Positions 21,617-36,224 of a stretch of 64,000 nucleotides of DNA are shown here, piece by piece. Position 1 is the first letter of the stretch. Each line of letters opens with the position of its first letter. Source of the stretch: Trichosphaerium sp. ATCC 40318. Lineage: Eukaryota; Discosea; Flabellinia; Trichosidae. The stretch lies in assembly GCA_038496445.1 (NCBI GenBank), contig JALMLS010000228.1:124001-188000 (forward strand), read 5' to 3'. Both the position numbers and the translations under genes were made by a program. The notes below the pieces were generated by a model, which was not told the origin of the DNA, did no database searches, and was given only the letters and a program-made list of their open reading frames with translations.

Positions 21617-22900
21617 TCAGTTTTTGGCAAGAGTGTCACCAGTACCACCGCTACCGCTGATTATGTTACAGTGGTCCATGTAGAACAAGTTGCAGACAGA
21701 GTTGTAGTTGCTACTAAAGTAATGACATCTGGAATCGGCAGTACAAAGAGCCTCACATTCGGCTTTTGTTACTGAAGTGTCTCTAGGGAAAGTACACTCA
21801 CCAGCACCACCAGTCCAGTCGCAGTGTGTTACTGTCGAACCAGCGTAGTAACCAGTACAGTAGATGAAGCGACCAGAATGCATATCTCTACGACATCCTT
21901 GGCATGTTTGTTGTGAGCTTGCGAGAAGTGTTGTATAAGTTGTAGGTGGGATAGTAGGCGCAGCAGTAGTTGGAGGAGCTGTTGTAGGCGCTGCGGTTGT
22001 TGGAGCTGCGGTGGTTGGAGGAGCCGTAGTTGGAGCGGCGGTTGTAGGAGCGGCGGTTGTTGGAGCGGCTGTTGTAGGTACTGGATCTTTTTCGAATGTG
22101 TTTCCTGGAACACCACCGTGAACGAGTTGGCAGCTGTCCATGTAAAACATGTTACAGACGGAGTTGTAGTAGCTAGTGAAATAATGACATCTCTCGTCAT
22201 CTGTACACAATTGTTGGCATTGTTCTTGAGTGACTGATGTATCACGAGGGAAAGTACATTCACCTGGACCACCTACCCAATTGCAAGAGGTGATAGTAGA
22301 TCCGGCATAGTAACCTGTACAGTAAACGAATTGACCCATGTGCATATCTCTACGACATCCAGAGCAAGTAAGTGTGGAAGCAGCGGCAACGGAAGTGTAG
22401 GTTGTTGGTGGAGCGGTTGGAGCATCGGTTGGTGGAGCTGTTGTTGGAGCGGCTGTCGTTGGAGCTGCGGTTGTTGGAGGCGCTGTAGTTGGGGCATCTG
22501 TTGTAGGGGACACTGTTGTAGGTGCAGGAATGACTTTTTCGAGTGTATCGCCTGTGGCACCGCCGCTGATGAGATTACAGTGGTCCATGTAGAACAAGTT
22601 GCAGATGGAGTTGTAGTAACTTGTGTAGAAACCGCAACGAGAATCGTCATCGCAAAGTTGTTGGCATTCGGCTTTTGTTACTGAAGTGTCTCTAGGGAAA
22701 GTACACTCGCCAGCACCACCAGTCCAGTCGCAGTGTGTTACTGTCGAACCAGCGTAGTACCCAGTACAGTAGATGAAGCGACCAGAATGCATGTCTTTAC
22801 GACATCCTTGGCATGTTTGTTGTGAGCCGGTTGCAAGTACGTTGTATTGGTACGCAGTTGATAGAGCGAGAAGAGAAAGGAGTACGAGGCAAAGTTTCAT
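21617..22900 (-). CDS. secreted protein with three PAN-like Cys-rich domains and mucin linkers
   Basis: Single exon, 427 residues, start at 22900 with signal peptide MKLCLVLLSLLALSTAY. Three near-identical domains of about 90 residues (C-x2-C-R-x-DMH..., YCTGYYAGST, GECTFPRDTSVT, then C-x3-C-x5-RC, SxYNSxCNxFYMD-x-C) are separated by two Thr/Pro linkers built from APTTAAPTT units, expected to be heavily O-glycosylated. The Cys spacing resembles PAN/Apple domains that bind carbohydrate or protein, such as in adhesins. The ends are GTGDTLEK/GDTLAKN. The repeats differ by few residues, so recent internal duplication is likely. Probably a wall, cyst-coat or adhesive protein. Confidence 0.8.
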   Translation of the reverse strand: MKLCLVLLSLLALSTAYQYNVLATGSQQTCQGCRKDMHSGRFIYCTGYYAGSTVTHCDWTGGAGECTFPRDTSVTKAECQQLCDDDSRCGFYTSYYNSICNLFYMDHCNLISGGATGDTLEKVIPAPTTVSPTTDAPTTAPPTTAAPTTAAPTTAPPTDAPTAPPTTYTSVAAASTLTCSGCRRDMHMGQFVYCTGYYAGSTITSCNWVGGPGECTFPRDTSVTQEQCQQLCTDDERCHYFTSYYNSVCNMFYMDSCQLVHGGVPGNTFEKDPVPTTAAPTTAAPTTAAPTTAPPTTAAPTTAAPTTAPPTTAAPTIPPTTYTTLLASSQQTCQGCRRDMHSGRFIYCTGYYAGSTVTHCDWTGGAGECTFPRDTSVTKAECEALCTADSRCHYFSSNYNSVCNLFYMDHCNIISGSGGTGDTLAKN

Positions 22901-23877
22901 TGTTGATATAGCAAGCCTTATTGTGGAGGGGATGCGTTGCTAACTTGGTTTGGTTTGATAACTTTTGTGCTTTGAGGTAGTCCTGATTTAGAATTGGAGA
23001 ATAAAGTTAATAAAAACTGAAGAAAAAATAGTTACGAGAGGTACTTCATTATAAAAAAGCTGTAAACTATACTTTCTACGAGGATGGAAGCGAAAAAAAC
23101 TACGTCTAAAATTCGCTAGATTTTGGCGCGATCACGTCATTTAATTTTGCTTAGATTCACTTTGTTGTATCTCAAGGCGCTTGGAGTCGTACCAGTTCAA
23201 ACTATAGCCTCATAATCCGAACCGATTGATAGTTGTCAAAAAAGGAAGAAAAAAAACACAAAAAATTTGTATTTTTCAAAACCGCTTTTAATCTTACTGA
23301 CAAAGGTCTATATCGTTACTTTTTGATGATTTGAGAGTTATCTGGGTAAACTTAATTTGTTTCGGTTTTCTCGGGTTTAGAATATGACCTATTTAGTTCA
23401 AACCTTCTACATCGCTCGTATACGATGTTATATACCTTTACATGAGTTATCCTTGAGATTAAAGACTTTCTGTGAACGTTTGTCAGGCTAATTCAGAAAA
23501 CGAACTCAACACCCGAGAAATCTGACATTTTTTACTTTTCTTTCTTTCTTCTTCTTGCGTAGCACTGGAGTCCTTTTGGCGCATTACTAACTAAATGTAT
23601 AAATACCAAGAATCAAAATTGTGTATTTCATTCATTGACAAAAAAATTTACCGGTTTTCGTTTGGTTTTCGATTTTTGGGAGTTTTCTTGAGATCGAACC
23701 GAACCTCGTTTCCTTCAACTGAACTTACGTTGAAGACATGGTAATATTATTGTTCAAGAGGGTTATATACACGACAAAAACGTCAAAAGCTGCCGACAAA
23801 TTAAGAAAAGAACTCTTAAAAAAGGTTTTTTTTAATACAGTGCAACAAAGCGAAACACATTTTCTACAATGAGGCTT
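22901..23877. other. long intergenic stretch
   Basis: Nearly 1 kb without a gene on either strand. Its right part (23640-23710) contains CGGTTTTCG/GGTTTTCGATTT and GATCGAACCGAACC words, weakly resembling the complementary ACCGAA tract at 19922-19988. It must include the promoter of the mucin gene and the 3' UTR of the mutase gene. Confidence 0.4.
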
Positions 23878-27408
<3,531 letters not shown>

Positions 27409-27506
27409 TGTTGTAGATCAAGAAAATGTTAGTTGACGTTTAACTGCTTAATATCAAAGTCAAAGCAAGTCTATGGCAGTAATCGAGTTTACTCCTAGTC
27501 TTGCTC

Positions 27507-27514
27507 TCACGTGA
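27507..27514. promoter_or_regulatory. TCACGTGA palindrome in the mutase promoter
   Basis: Lies 99 bp upstream of the mutase start codon and 87 bp from the stop of the small-GTPase gene. The only palindrome copy in this intergenic gap. Confidence 0.45.
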
Positions 27515-27600
27515 TTGTAAAAAACTTTGTTATTTGACAGTTACTATAGTTACATGCTGGTTCTATGCGTTGACCAGGTGGTGAGTTGCAAAAGGTGTCT

Positions 27601-28492
27601 TCAACACTTGCAACCACCGCTACTAGACTTCTTCTTTTCTATTTGTTTGTCTGCTTTGTCTCTGTCTACTGAAAGCTCGATTGTATCTCTTCGTCTCTTC
27701 TTTGGAACTGTAATACCATCTTGTCTCGCTGTTATACAATCAGTACTACGTAAATTTAAAGGGGTGTACCTGTGTCTTGCAATGTGGCAACGTATTGTAC
27801 GACTACTTTAAAGAGTCCATCCAAATCTTCTTTTTTAGTGCCATCAACTTCTTTAAAATGTAAATCATTTCTGTCAGCAAAATCTTGTGCCTCCTGCACC
27901 GTAACTTCCCTAACAACAATTAAATAAATGGTAATTCCACCTCCGTCCTAATCACGTGACATACCTTTCGCCTGGCTTTATATTACCAACAAGAAAAACG
28001 ATTATGTTATCCTCAGCCTTAAAGTATATATCCTCTTTTATCCCATTAACAACGGAGTTCATACCAATATTATTAACGTACGCAGCCATAAATTACATTG
28101 ATCAAAAGTATCCTTATTCGTAATATCATAAATAATTATAGCACTCTCTTTATAACGTATCATAGAGTTAAGCATTGCGTGTGGTGAATTTTGTCCTTAT
28201 TTAACACGTGAGAAATAAAATACACCTTTTAAACATTTACCTGGAGTATCGTATACGTTTAACTTAACGGTTTTACCTTCTAAAGTAACAATAGTCTGAT
28301 CACGTGGTTAGTATTTTTTTGTTAAAGCAAATTTAACCTAAAATACCAACACGTTCGTGCCTGTCCAAAGTGAACCACTTGTCCTGCACGTGCTTCGTTT
28401 GTAGACGTGCCATTTGTTAAGAATGTTGTTTTACCAACTCCTTGGCTACCAATAAGCATAACGGAGTAGAACTCTTCTTCTGTTGCCATCAT
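27601..28492 (-). CDS. divergent Rab-like small GTPase
   Basis: Start at 28492/28489: MATEEEFYSVMLIGSQGVGKTTF holds a P-loop (GSQGVGKT). Later exons give TIVTLEGKTVKLNVYDTPG (G3 as DTPG instead of DTAG), MIRYKESAIIIYDITNKDTF, and FLVGNIKPGER where a normal G4 would be NKxD. It continues VTVQEAQDFADRNDLHF and ends KKKSSSGGCKC-stop at 27601, a CxC ending typical of doubly geranylgeranylated Rabs. The exon after the P-loop joins only if very short introns are assumed (one of about 23 bp), so switch I is unresolved. The altered G4 suggests weakened guanine specificity. The next intron at 27952 carries TCACGTGA. Confidence 0.7.
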
Positions 28493-28856
28493 TTGCGTTA
28501 AAATCCAATGCTACTTTAACGGAAGTACAGAAATTCAAGTCTTTTCTCTTGAGTTTGATGTTTACCATTTACACTTCCCAACATTGCACTTGGTCTTTAA
28601 TCCGTTATCTTTGAGATTGTGAAAACGAATTCATCTTTATCTGAACATAATGACGATTGCATGAACTTGAAAAGCACCGACACATTGCAACGAAAACAGT
28701 TTCAATTCATTACGCATACCAATGTCAATTTCATTCGACGCTTCTATACAACTAAAAGATCGAAAACTGCAATGTGTTTCGCTTGTATTTATATGCAACC
28801 ATTGTTTAAAACATTGTAGGCCTTACGTAGTGCTTGTTATCTTATTTTATTCGTAA
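28493..28856. other. intergenic stretch
   Basis: No gene seen; includes the GTPase promoter and the 3' UTR of the small secreted-protein gene. Confidence 0.4.
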
Positions 28857-29404
28857 TTACAATTCTTCTTTATCTTCATCGTCCCATTCTGAAGAGAAGA
28901 TGAACAATTTTCAAACAGAAATGTTAACGCACCTCCCCAATCTCCACCGCCCATGAATCCTCCTACGAACTCCTCCACGTCTTCATCTTCGTCTGGCATT
29001 TGTAGTACAGACAATGGATTTATGGCAAGTCCTTGTTTTACCTTTTTTAATACATGAGATCTTTTTATCAACACGTTACTATTAATTCTGTAGCGTACAT
29101 CATCTGTTGTCTTCTTGAACGCTTTATCTGCCTCTTTTCTAACCTACAACGCTAATAAATACGAAAATAGCGCCAAAACTCTTAAAAAAAAACCGTTCAT
29201 TAACCACACATGATAAAAAATGTCTCTCTACGCGATAAGTACAAAATAAAAAAAAAAGCTTAGATTCCATACCTTCTTCGCAATGTTATCATATCCCTTC
29301 TTTACGCTATCATAAGCCTTTTGAAAGAAGCTTTTCTTCTTCTTTGCTTCTGCATTTAGTACCAATACACCCACAAGCAACAACACGACTACTATAAACC
29401 TCAT
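28857..29404 (-). CDS. small acidic-tailed ER/secretory protein with C-terminal KEEL
   Basis: Start at 29404: MRFIVVVLLLVGVLVLNAEA is a signal peptide, followed by a Lys-rich amphipathic stretch (FFQKAYDSVKKGYDNIAKK). Exon 2 gives VRKEADKAFKKTTDD, RSHVLKKVKQGLAINPLSVL, then PDEDEDVEEFVGGFMGGGDW. A GTGCGT intron leads to the last exon, EWDDEDKEEL-stop at 28857. The C-terminal KEEL resembles KDEL-type ER retrieval signals, so an ER-lumen location is possible. No family recognised; a chaperone-like or calcium-buffering role would be a guess. Confidence 0.65.
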
Positions 29405-29576
29405 TACGTGGCAGTTAAAACACGTGTACAACAAATTAAGGACAGAGATTAAGTTGTTTTTCGGAACGCTTTAAGCCGTTACGGAGCGTGGTAATTGAGT
29501 ACAACAGTAGATGACTAACATACAAACACTTACAGCTAGCCGTACGCTGTATAAATACATCATTAGGCGAGGTTGT

Positions 29577-31709
29577 ATGTCATTTATAGTTTGTAGAGAA
29601 GATAGACGTGTTACTTTCGCGAGGATTAAAGTGGATTCGCGTAGAATTCGTTGATAATAACGGTTTAATTAAAACAAAGGTAAATCAGAATGAATCAGTG
29701 ATATTACGCTATAACACGCGTTAAATACGTGAGTTAACACGTTTTACAAGGCTTTTAGAGTTTCGAAACAATCTGGTTTAGATCTTGTAGAAAATGGTCC
29801 AGGGTTCGTTTCGTGCGTACACATCCTCGCTGTAAGATCAATAATACACTCAATACGACCCTTATAATGCTAGTACAACAATAGTATACCTCCTAATAAT
29901 GGCACAGAAAACGCCAAAGGCGAAGTTAGGCATGACTATTTTTTATTCAGGATTTTCTTGGTAACTTTATAAACAGGTTAGTGCCTTGTTGGGATACCCT
30001 CAGAGCTCTTCCATGGAACCTTAAATGGGGATCTGTATTCGGCCAATTCCGTAGTTTCGGAGATGATGGTATATCTGGTCCTTGGGCATCGTGTAGCAGA
30101 ACGTACTTGCATCGAATGGCAAAGATATTAAACTACAAAGTGAAAAGTAAGCTTCCAAAAAAATCAGTTAGTAAAGCACGTGGTTACACGTGTCAACTAA
30201 AAATACTGCACCTTTAGTTGGTATTGAGTATGAGTTTACGCTATGGAAAATGGAGAACGGCAAGTAAGTTTGTTGACCGAACTTCAGTTCATAGTGTCTT
30301 GGCTAAAAATGAGCTTACAATTTGCTCTTAAGGAGGAAAAGAGCCTTCACAAGTCATTTTGCGGGAGCACACGCACTTGAAGAGTATGTTATTTGTTACT
30401 TTTGCTTGGTTTGTTGTTAATAAAAATAGAGTTGGTCCATTCATTGAAGATCTAGCAGATGCTCTTGAAAAACAAAATATACTTGTTGAATTGGTACACG
30501 CAGAAGGAGGTCCAGGTGCTCTTGAGGTACCCGTGAATATATTAACATTAAATTCTTAAATGTAATTCAGGTAGTTATAAGATATGATGACTTGCTTAAA
30601 ATGGCAGATAATCATGTACATGCGCCTTTGGGCACTCCCAACAAAAGTCAGCAAAAATTTGTTAACGTTTTTTTTAGACAATCTTCAGAGAAACACTTCG
30701 AGTCATTGCTACAAAACATAACTACCAGGTATTACGCAGTGTTATTATAAACGTCAAATAACATTGCAGGCTTGTGTTTTACCTAAAGTATCACCAACAG
30801 AATCAGGATCAGGATTACACATACACATGTCACTATGGAATGAAGAAAACATAAACCTTCCATTTAACCACCCAGACGTTCAATGTACTCGTCCTTCATC
30901 AATTATCTGAAACTGACATGCTTAGCGTTTATTTCTGGAATATTACATCATTTAAGAGCTATATCAGCTGTAACATGTCCATCTGTTAGCTCTTACAACA
31001 GACTTAGCCCAAACACTTGGTCAGGTACTTAACCTACTTTTCGTCTTATTGAAAAAGCAATAAACAGCTTTCCTCTAGTAACACTGGTTGTTATGGTAAC
31101 TAAGTAACTAAAATATCAAAGGTGCTTATGCTGTTTGGGGATTTGATAACAAGGAATGTGCTGTGCGTGTACCGATAAATCATAATGGAGGAGAATCACT
31201 TCATTGGGAGTTAAAAACATCAGATTGTACACAAAATATATACTTGGGTCTTGGTGTTATTTTAGCAGCAGGAATGGATGGTATAAAAGAGGAAATGAAG
31301 ATGCCTAAAGAATGTACTGGAAACCCACATGATATTAAGGATGAAGCGTACGCACAAGTTACTTTTTTTTAAATTTCTTCAAATTTGTTCTATTGGAGAA
31401 GTTTGATTATAAACTGCCTTATTTAGAGGGATAGTACATCTACCTAAGTCTCTAGAAGAGGCCATTAAAGCGTTTAAAGATGATAAAGTAATATCTGGGT
31501 CCATGCCTGAGGTACACATCCGATTAGAATGATCTGAAACACAGTTTCTGCTTGTGTTTTAATCAGTTTTATCATTCGGTGTATTCATTAGTTATCTTTA
31601 CTTATCAATGTAAAAGGAACTGCGTACATCATTTGTTGCTACACGAGAACATGAATGGAACATGTGGCATGATAAGGACCAAACTGATACTTACTTTCAG
31701 ATGTATTAA
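29577..31709 (+). CDS. glutamine synthetase-family enzyme (GlnA/FluG-like)
   Basis: Ligase fold that joins an amine to a carboxylate using ATP. ATG 29577 (MSFI) splices through a 45-bp intron to WIRVEFVDNNGLIKTK, the N-terminal beta-grasp; an in-frame ATG at 29511 is the alternative. Further exons: SKQSGLDLVENGPGFVS, TLRALPWNLKWGSVFGQF, VGIEYEFTLWKMENGK (the E-x-E metal site), LVELVHAEGGPGALEV, ACVLPKVSPTESGSGLHIHM (G-x-HxH catalytic motif), SYNRLSPNTWSG, VRVPINHNGGESLHWELK and LGLGVILAAGMDGIKEEM, ending DQTDTYFQMY-stop at 31709. The layout fits the GS-like/lengsin/FluG branch more than eukaryotic GSII. Substrate unknown. Confidence 0.85.
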
Positions 31710-31789
31710 AAAAACTTCAGGTTGTTATACGAATAAAACATACCTTCTACAATACTCCAACATTGCCTCCGACCACTCTACTCACCAGC

Positions 31790-32212
31790 TCAAGCACCGC
31801 CTAATACAGCGCCTCCCCAACGACTGCGTATAACAACAGCATCACAAGTGCATTCAATTACATTAACAACCTGGAACCAACCAATCAACAAGCCAATTTG
31901 TACAAATAAAAATTGTATCTTCCACCAAAAAAAAATCTGTGAAGAATTATCTTGATTTATCCTTCTTAGCCGCAAAAGTACAAATAAACGACACACCATC
32001 GTACATGTGCGTACCACTTTCCTAAAAACCGTTTTTTAAGTTATACATCACTAAAGGTTAACCTCAAACGTTTCTTGGCTTGCTGCTTTATTTGCAAGTA
32101 TAGCCATTGCTATTTCTCTTGGTTTTGATTGTTCTTCTTCAGATAACCTCATTCTTAAAGGTCTTAATCCTCTATGTAAAAGGTAAGCAGTGATCACGTG
32201 ATTTTTAAGCAT
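31790..32212 (-). CDS. hypothetical protein
   Basis: Start at 32212: MLKNHVITAYLLHRGLRPLR leads into a helical segment (LSEEEQSKPREIAMAILANK). A second exon reads ESGTHMYDGVSFICTFAAKK and the last one VVNVIECTCDAVVIRSRWGG then AVLGGA-stop at 31790. The RWGG-x-VLGG ending faintly recalls the RWYGG-x-LLGP motif of UPF0029/IMPACT proteins, but the rest does not let me claim it. The codons for NHVI contain a TCACGTGA palindrome (32194). Reading of the middle introns is approximate. Confidence 0.4.
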
Positions 32213-32313
32213 TTTTCGCTCAATTTATTCTAAAACGAAGAGAGAATAGCCGTTTAGAGCTTCCTCAACCAAATTTTATTCTATAGTCTACCAACCCCTT
32301 CTACACTACTCAA

Positions 32314-33213
32314 ATGTACCCAAAATATGCATCGCTTGTAGTGGAGAACCCCGTGAGTTTAACGAAAAACTTTTCCAACAGATTTTTCTGCTTTATGTTT
32401 TTCTTTTGAGGGCAAGCTTCAGCTTGTTCCTTTGTTATTGTAAAGATCTTTTTTCTTCAAGTTTATTATCTAGATAATAAATTTAATTCATGTCAGCAAC
32501 GGAAATAGAAAGTGGTGCCCGTACGCAAATGGTACATCTGCTTACGAAGACTTTCCTCACCAAGCTTGGTATTTCGGACAAGTTATTAAAGGACTCGCTT
32601 CCGCTCCACCAGAGTGCCTCAATACAAGCGTAGTACAATCGACTCTCGACATAATGAATGAACACATGGCTGACCCCAAACAGGATGGATTTATGAACAT
32701 TTGGTGCGCAAGGCAATAGACCAATAGCTCCTAGCTACCATTCAATTTTTTCTGATATTGTTGAAAAAAAAAAGTTGTAAAGGTTCGTTAGGACTGTGTT
32801 TCAGGCACAATACTATGATACTCCACGTAAGCCTGGTGCACGTATTGAATCAGCGTATACGCTTGGTATGAAGTGCTGGGGATTTGCGTACTTGGAACAG
32901 AAAGCAAATCCTGCGCCAATTGTTTCACACTTGAAATCTGCTGGAGCAAAAGGTAACTTGACTGCGCTCGTAGCAAGCTACAACATTGCAGCGCCAACAA
33001 CCATGGCTTTATGTGATAAAGTACGTAATAATTGCTTCGTAAATGCAACATATGATCCAAGTAGAAAAGGAACTTGTCCAGGCGAGGTAAGAAATCAACC
33101 TGCTGTTTTCTCATAAAAATCTTTGAACTAAAATTCTTGTGTAGCTATTGTACTTCCACACAGGATTCCTTAAGGAAAATCTACTGGTCGAAGAGATTAA
33201 ATACCCATGGTAG
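32314..33213 (+). CDS. hypothetical Cys-containing protein, possibly luminal or secreted
   Basis: Four exons join in phase: MYPKYASLVVENP (32314 on), then INLIHVSNGNRKWCPYANG and YEDFPHQAWYFGQVIKGLAS, then IWTVFQAQYYDTPRKPGARI with GMKCWGFAYLEQK and NCFVNATYDPSRKGTCPGEV, then LLYFHTGFLKENLLVEEIKY-PW-stop at 33213. The junction between exons 2 and 3 uses the TTAG acceptor before GACTGTGTTTC. Several Cys residues and N-glycosylation sequons (NTS, NLT, NAT) suggest passage through the ER, but no signal peptide is visible at this start, so a 5' exon may be missing. No family recognised. Confidence 0.5.
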
Positions 33214-33493
33214 ATAAGACATAACAAAAAAAGAACGTGTAAAAGACTCGAGTCTTGTCAGAAAAATAAACAAACACCAAAAGTTTGCCCAAGCTCAGAA
33301 TTCACTGAAAGTAAAACAGACAAAAAAACAACCACCGTAACTTTTTCATAACTACAGAATATGGTACATAAAACCTCCATTATTTTACTATTAGAATTAT
33401 TGAAAGGCACCAATACCATTGCCTTCTCAACATATCAGCACATTAAAAAGAAACGAAGCTTTGGTTTTTTTTTGTACAAAACTATTTTTTCTT

Positions 33494-36122
33494 TTATTGG
33501 TTTGAATCAGCAGTATCTTTTGTTGCTACTTCCTTTCTTACCTTCCTTTTAGACTTACGTCTCTGTGATTTTGTACTTTTAGCATCTCTAGCACTCTTTG
33601 GAGGCTCAAGATCAGAGCTAGCTTCCTCTTTTCCTTCTTTTTTAGTTGACTTCTTTTTGCTGCTGCCATCCTCCGTATCAACTAGTGTGACGTCGTTCTT
33701 GCTCTTTTTACGCTTCTTAGCAGGCATTGTCAAAGGTACATCAACTTCATCCATAACTGTCTCAGTCATAAACGTATAGAACCTATCAGCATAGTAGCTA
33801 GGTTCAACAACTGAAATATCTTCACCATTGCCTCCAATACTTCTTAAAAAGTGTTCAAGTTGTTTTCGTTTTCCGTAACGTCCAAGGATATCAATGATAC
33901 CGAGCTTAACATACTCGTATCTTTCTTCATCTTTGTTCCATGTACGTATACCTAAAGCGCAATTCTTTAGTACACGATAAAAGGTAACTATATAAAACAA
34001 AGCTCTTACATCCATCACAAAGTGTGAACAAACTGTCTTTGAAAATAGCATTCTTTTCGCCTCGAGGAACGTCTTTTCTGTTAGCTTTATCTACACGTGC
34101 TTTAATGACTGCTTTGTTTTCTTCTGTCACGTAATGAACCTAAAAAAATCTATTAGAAACCAAGTACAAAAGGCGAAAAACGAAGAAACTTTGAGGCAAC
34201 AAAAAGGTCAAGATAGACTTACACCAACAAGAAGACTGTAGTCCATAAGCCTATTATCAGCAAGGAACTGAGAGTCTAATTTTAATTGCTGTTGGAGAGA
34301 CGCCCAGAGCTCCTTAGGGATGTAAACCTTCCTCTTATTTTCAACAATATCCAAATCTTTCCATGTGGATACTTTAGCTTTTTTATGTTCTGGAACATAC
34401 CGTCCTAAATACAACTCTCTTAACATCTTAAACGTATAAATATTAAAACTTACCATATGTGGAACCCTTTAAATCATATTTTTCAATTGGATCGTGGTAA
34501 ACATCACTAAATAATCGTTAACAAAAGGTATTCGGTGAAAAAATTAGCTAACAAAAAACTTGACGCAGCACCAGGTAGTACTGTTGTTGTAATATTCCTT
34601 ACCTGTTAAATACGTTATTCATAATAAAGAATCGAATAACACCACCAACACCAGAATGTTTCATTGAGTACAACCCGTAGATTCTAGGTAATAAAGTGTT
34701 TGGATTCTTTCTCAAATACTGATAATAAATCGGCAAGAAACTCCACAAGAAATCTCTTTCATCCTATAAAAAAACAATAAATACAAACAAATCAAACAAC
34801 TACATTAAGAACACTATTGAAAATATTCAAAAAAATAACTACATTAACAAATAGACGAACAGTGTTCACAAAATTCAAAAAAAAAGAGCGAAAAAACATT
34901 CAACAAATCTCTGTTTTTTCACGTACCCCAGTAGCTGTTTTTAGTACAAATCGAGAATCTTTTGATATTATCATGAAAGCACCACTCTTACCTTCTCCCT
35001 AACAGATCATCAGTAAAGATGACGACCGTACAAAATAAAAATAAATTTCCGCGATAAAAATAGTATGTACCTTTACAGCAAACACGTTATCTGCGCGGAA
35101 AGAATGAAGTACATCTTGTTCAGTTATTTCTGAAAGCTTACGTATTTTATGAAAGACGCGAGGCGCAAAATCTTTAAATTTCAAAATATCTCCTTTAGGA
35201 CCAACTGTACGCTCTTGTATAGTCTGATAAGAGTAACTAAAATAAGATAATGTTAACTAGCATACATACAACGTAAACAAACAAGCAGCAAACGAGAAAT
35301 TCGCAAAAATAGTTGAAAAAAGAAGAAAAAAAAACAATGAACTCTTTGTTATGCTCTCTTGCCTGTAATCTTTCTTTTCTAGCTCTACATCAGTGATAAA
35401 CTTCTTGTCAAGCACAAAACGAAGTCCCATGCGGATATCAACAATCCAGTTTGGATCAAATGCTGTTTTCTTTTGTTTCTCTTTATCAGGTTTATCAGAC
35501 GAGCTCTTTTTCGATGATCCTGTATTTGTTGCGCTATCTGATTTTGTAGGTTCGATTAACGTTGAACTCTCACTTTGTGAACCCGCCGTTGGGTCATTTT
35601 TATCTATTAAATCAGTTAGGAACGTTTTAAACGCATGTTAGGAGTATAAAGTAGTATTTGTGTACCTCCTCTTGTAAAGTCGTCTTCTTCATCAAATTCA
35701 TACAGGTTCTTTTGAATCTATGCATTTTTAGTAAGAAGGAGTAGAAAGGAGGCTAGTTGAAGGGAAATTTAACTACAAGAAAGGCAATCGTACCAGTACT
35801 ACCCCCTCGAGTGCTTTTAGGTCCTCCTTGAGCTCTTCGTTCTGTTCCTTCAATTTGTGCACCTTCATGCGTTGTTATAGTTTTAAGTTTGAACTAACGT
35901 ACTCTAGCCCTTAGTTTGCGGGTTTCATCGCTTTTGTTGTGATACTTCTTTTCTAGCTTCTCGTACTCTTGCTTCAATTTACTGTACGACCACTTTAGTG
36001 ACGCTCCTTTTGGTTTCTACGACCGTTGTTATTGACACGGCTAAACCTAAACATACCTTCTTTCCACCACTGACGGGTTTATTTTGCTCCTCTTCAGCCG
36101 TTGGACTGGTTTTCTCGCTCAT
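33494..36122 (-). CDS. phosphatidylinositol phosphate kinase (PIPK family)
   Basis: Makes PI(4,5)P2-type lipids at membranes. Start at 36122 (MSEKTSPTAEE...), a coiled-coil region (KLKQEYEKLEKKYHNKSDET), an acidic/Ser-rich linker, then the PIPK domain: WIVDIRMGLRFVLDKK, FKDFAPRVFHKIRKLSEI, AFMIISKDSRFVLKT, FLPIYYQYLRKNPNTLLPRI, GGVIRFFIMNNVF, YDLKGSTYGR (catalytic DLKGS), RLMDYSLLVGVHYV and LGIIDILGRYGKRKQLEHFL with VVEPSYYADRF. The C-terminus is a long Lys/Ser-rich tail (KKKSTKKEGKEE...) that could bind acidic membranes or enter the nucleus. About twelve exons. The specificity-loop sequence was not resolved, so type I versus II is open. Confidence 0.88.
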
Positions 36123-36224
36123 CGTTGCGACTACACTATTTTTGACTCGTAATTTTTGGCTTATTCAGTGCAAACGTTAAGTTCGCGAATTAAATGCTTT
36201 GCGCAGTTTGATTAGCAATCAACT

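Noticed and set aside
22331..22684. Trp/Cys/Gly-rich frame antisense to the mucin gene
   Set aside because: It is the reverse reading of the APTT repeats; the opposite strand has a signal peptide and ordered Cys domains.
27527..28819. Plus-strand frames at 27527-27811 and 28619-28819
   Set aside because: The first is antisense to the C-terminal exons of the small GTPase; the second lacks coding features and lies in a promoter gap.
32483..32716. Minus-strand frame opposite the gene at 32314-33213
   Set aside because: The plus-strand exon joins in phase to two more exons over 700 bp, the minus frame to none.
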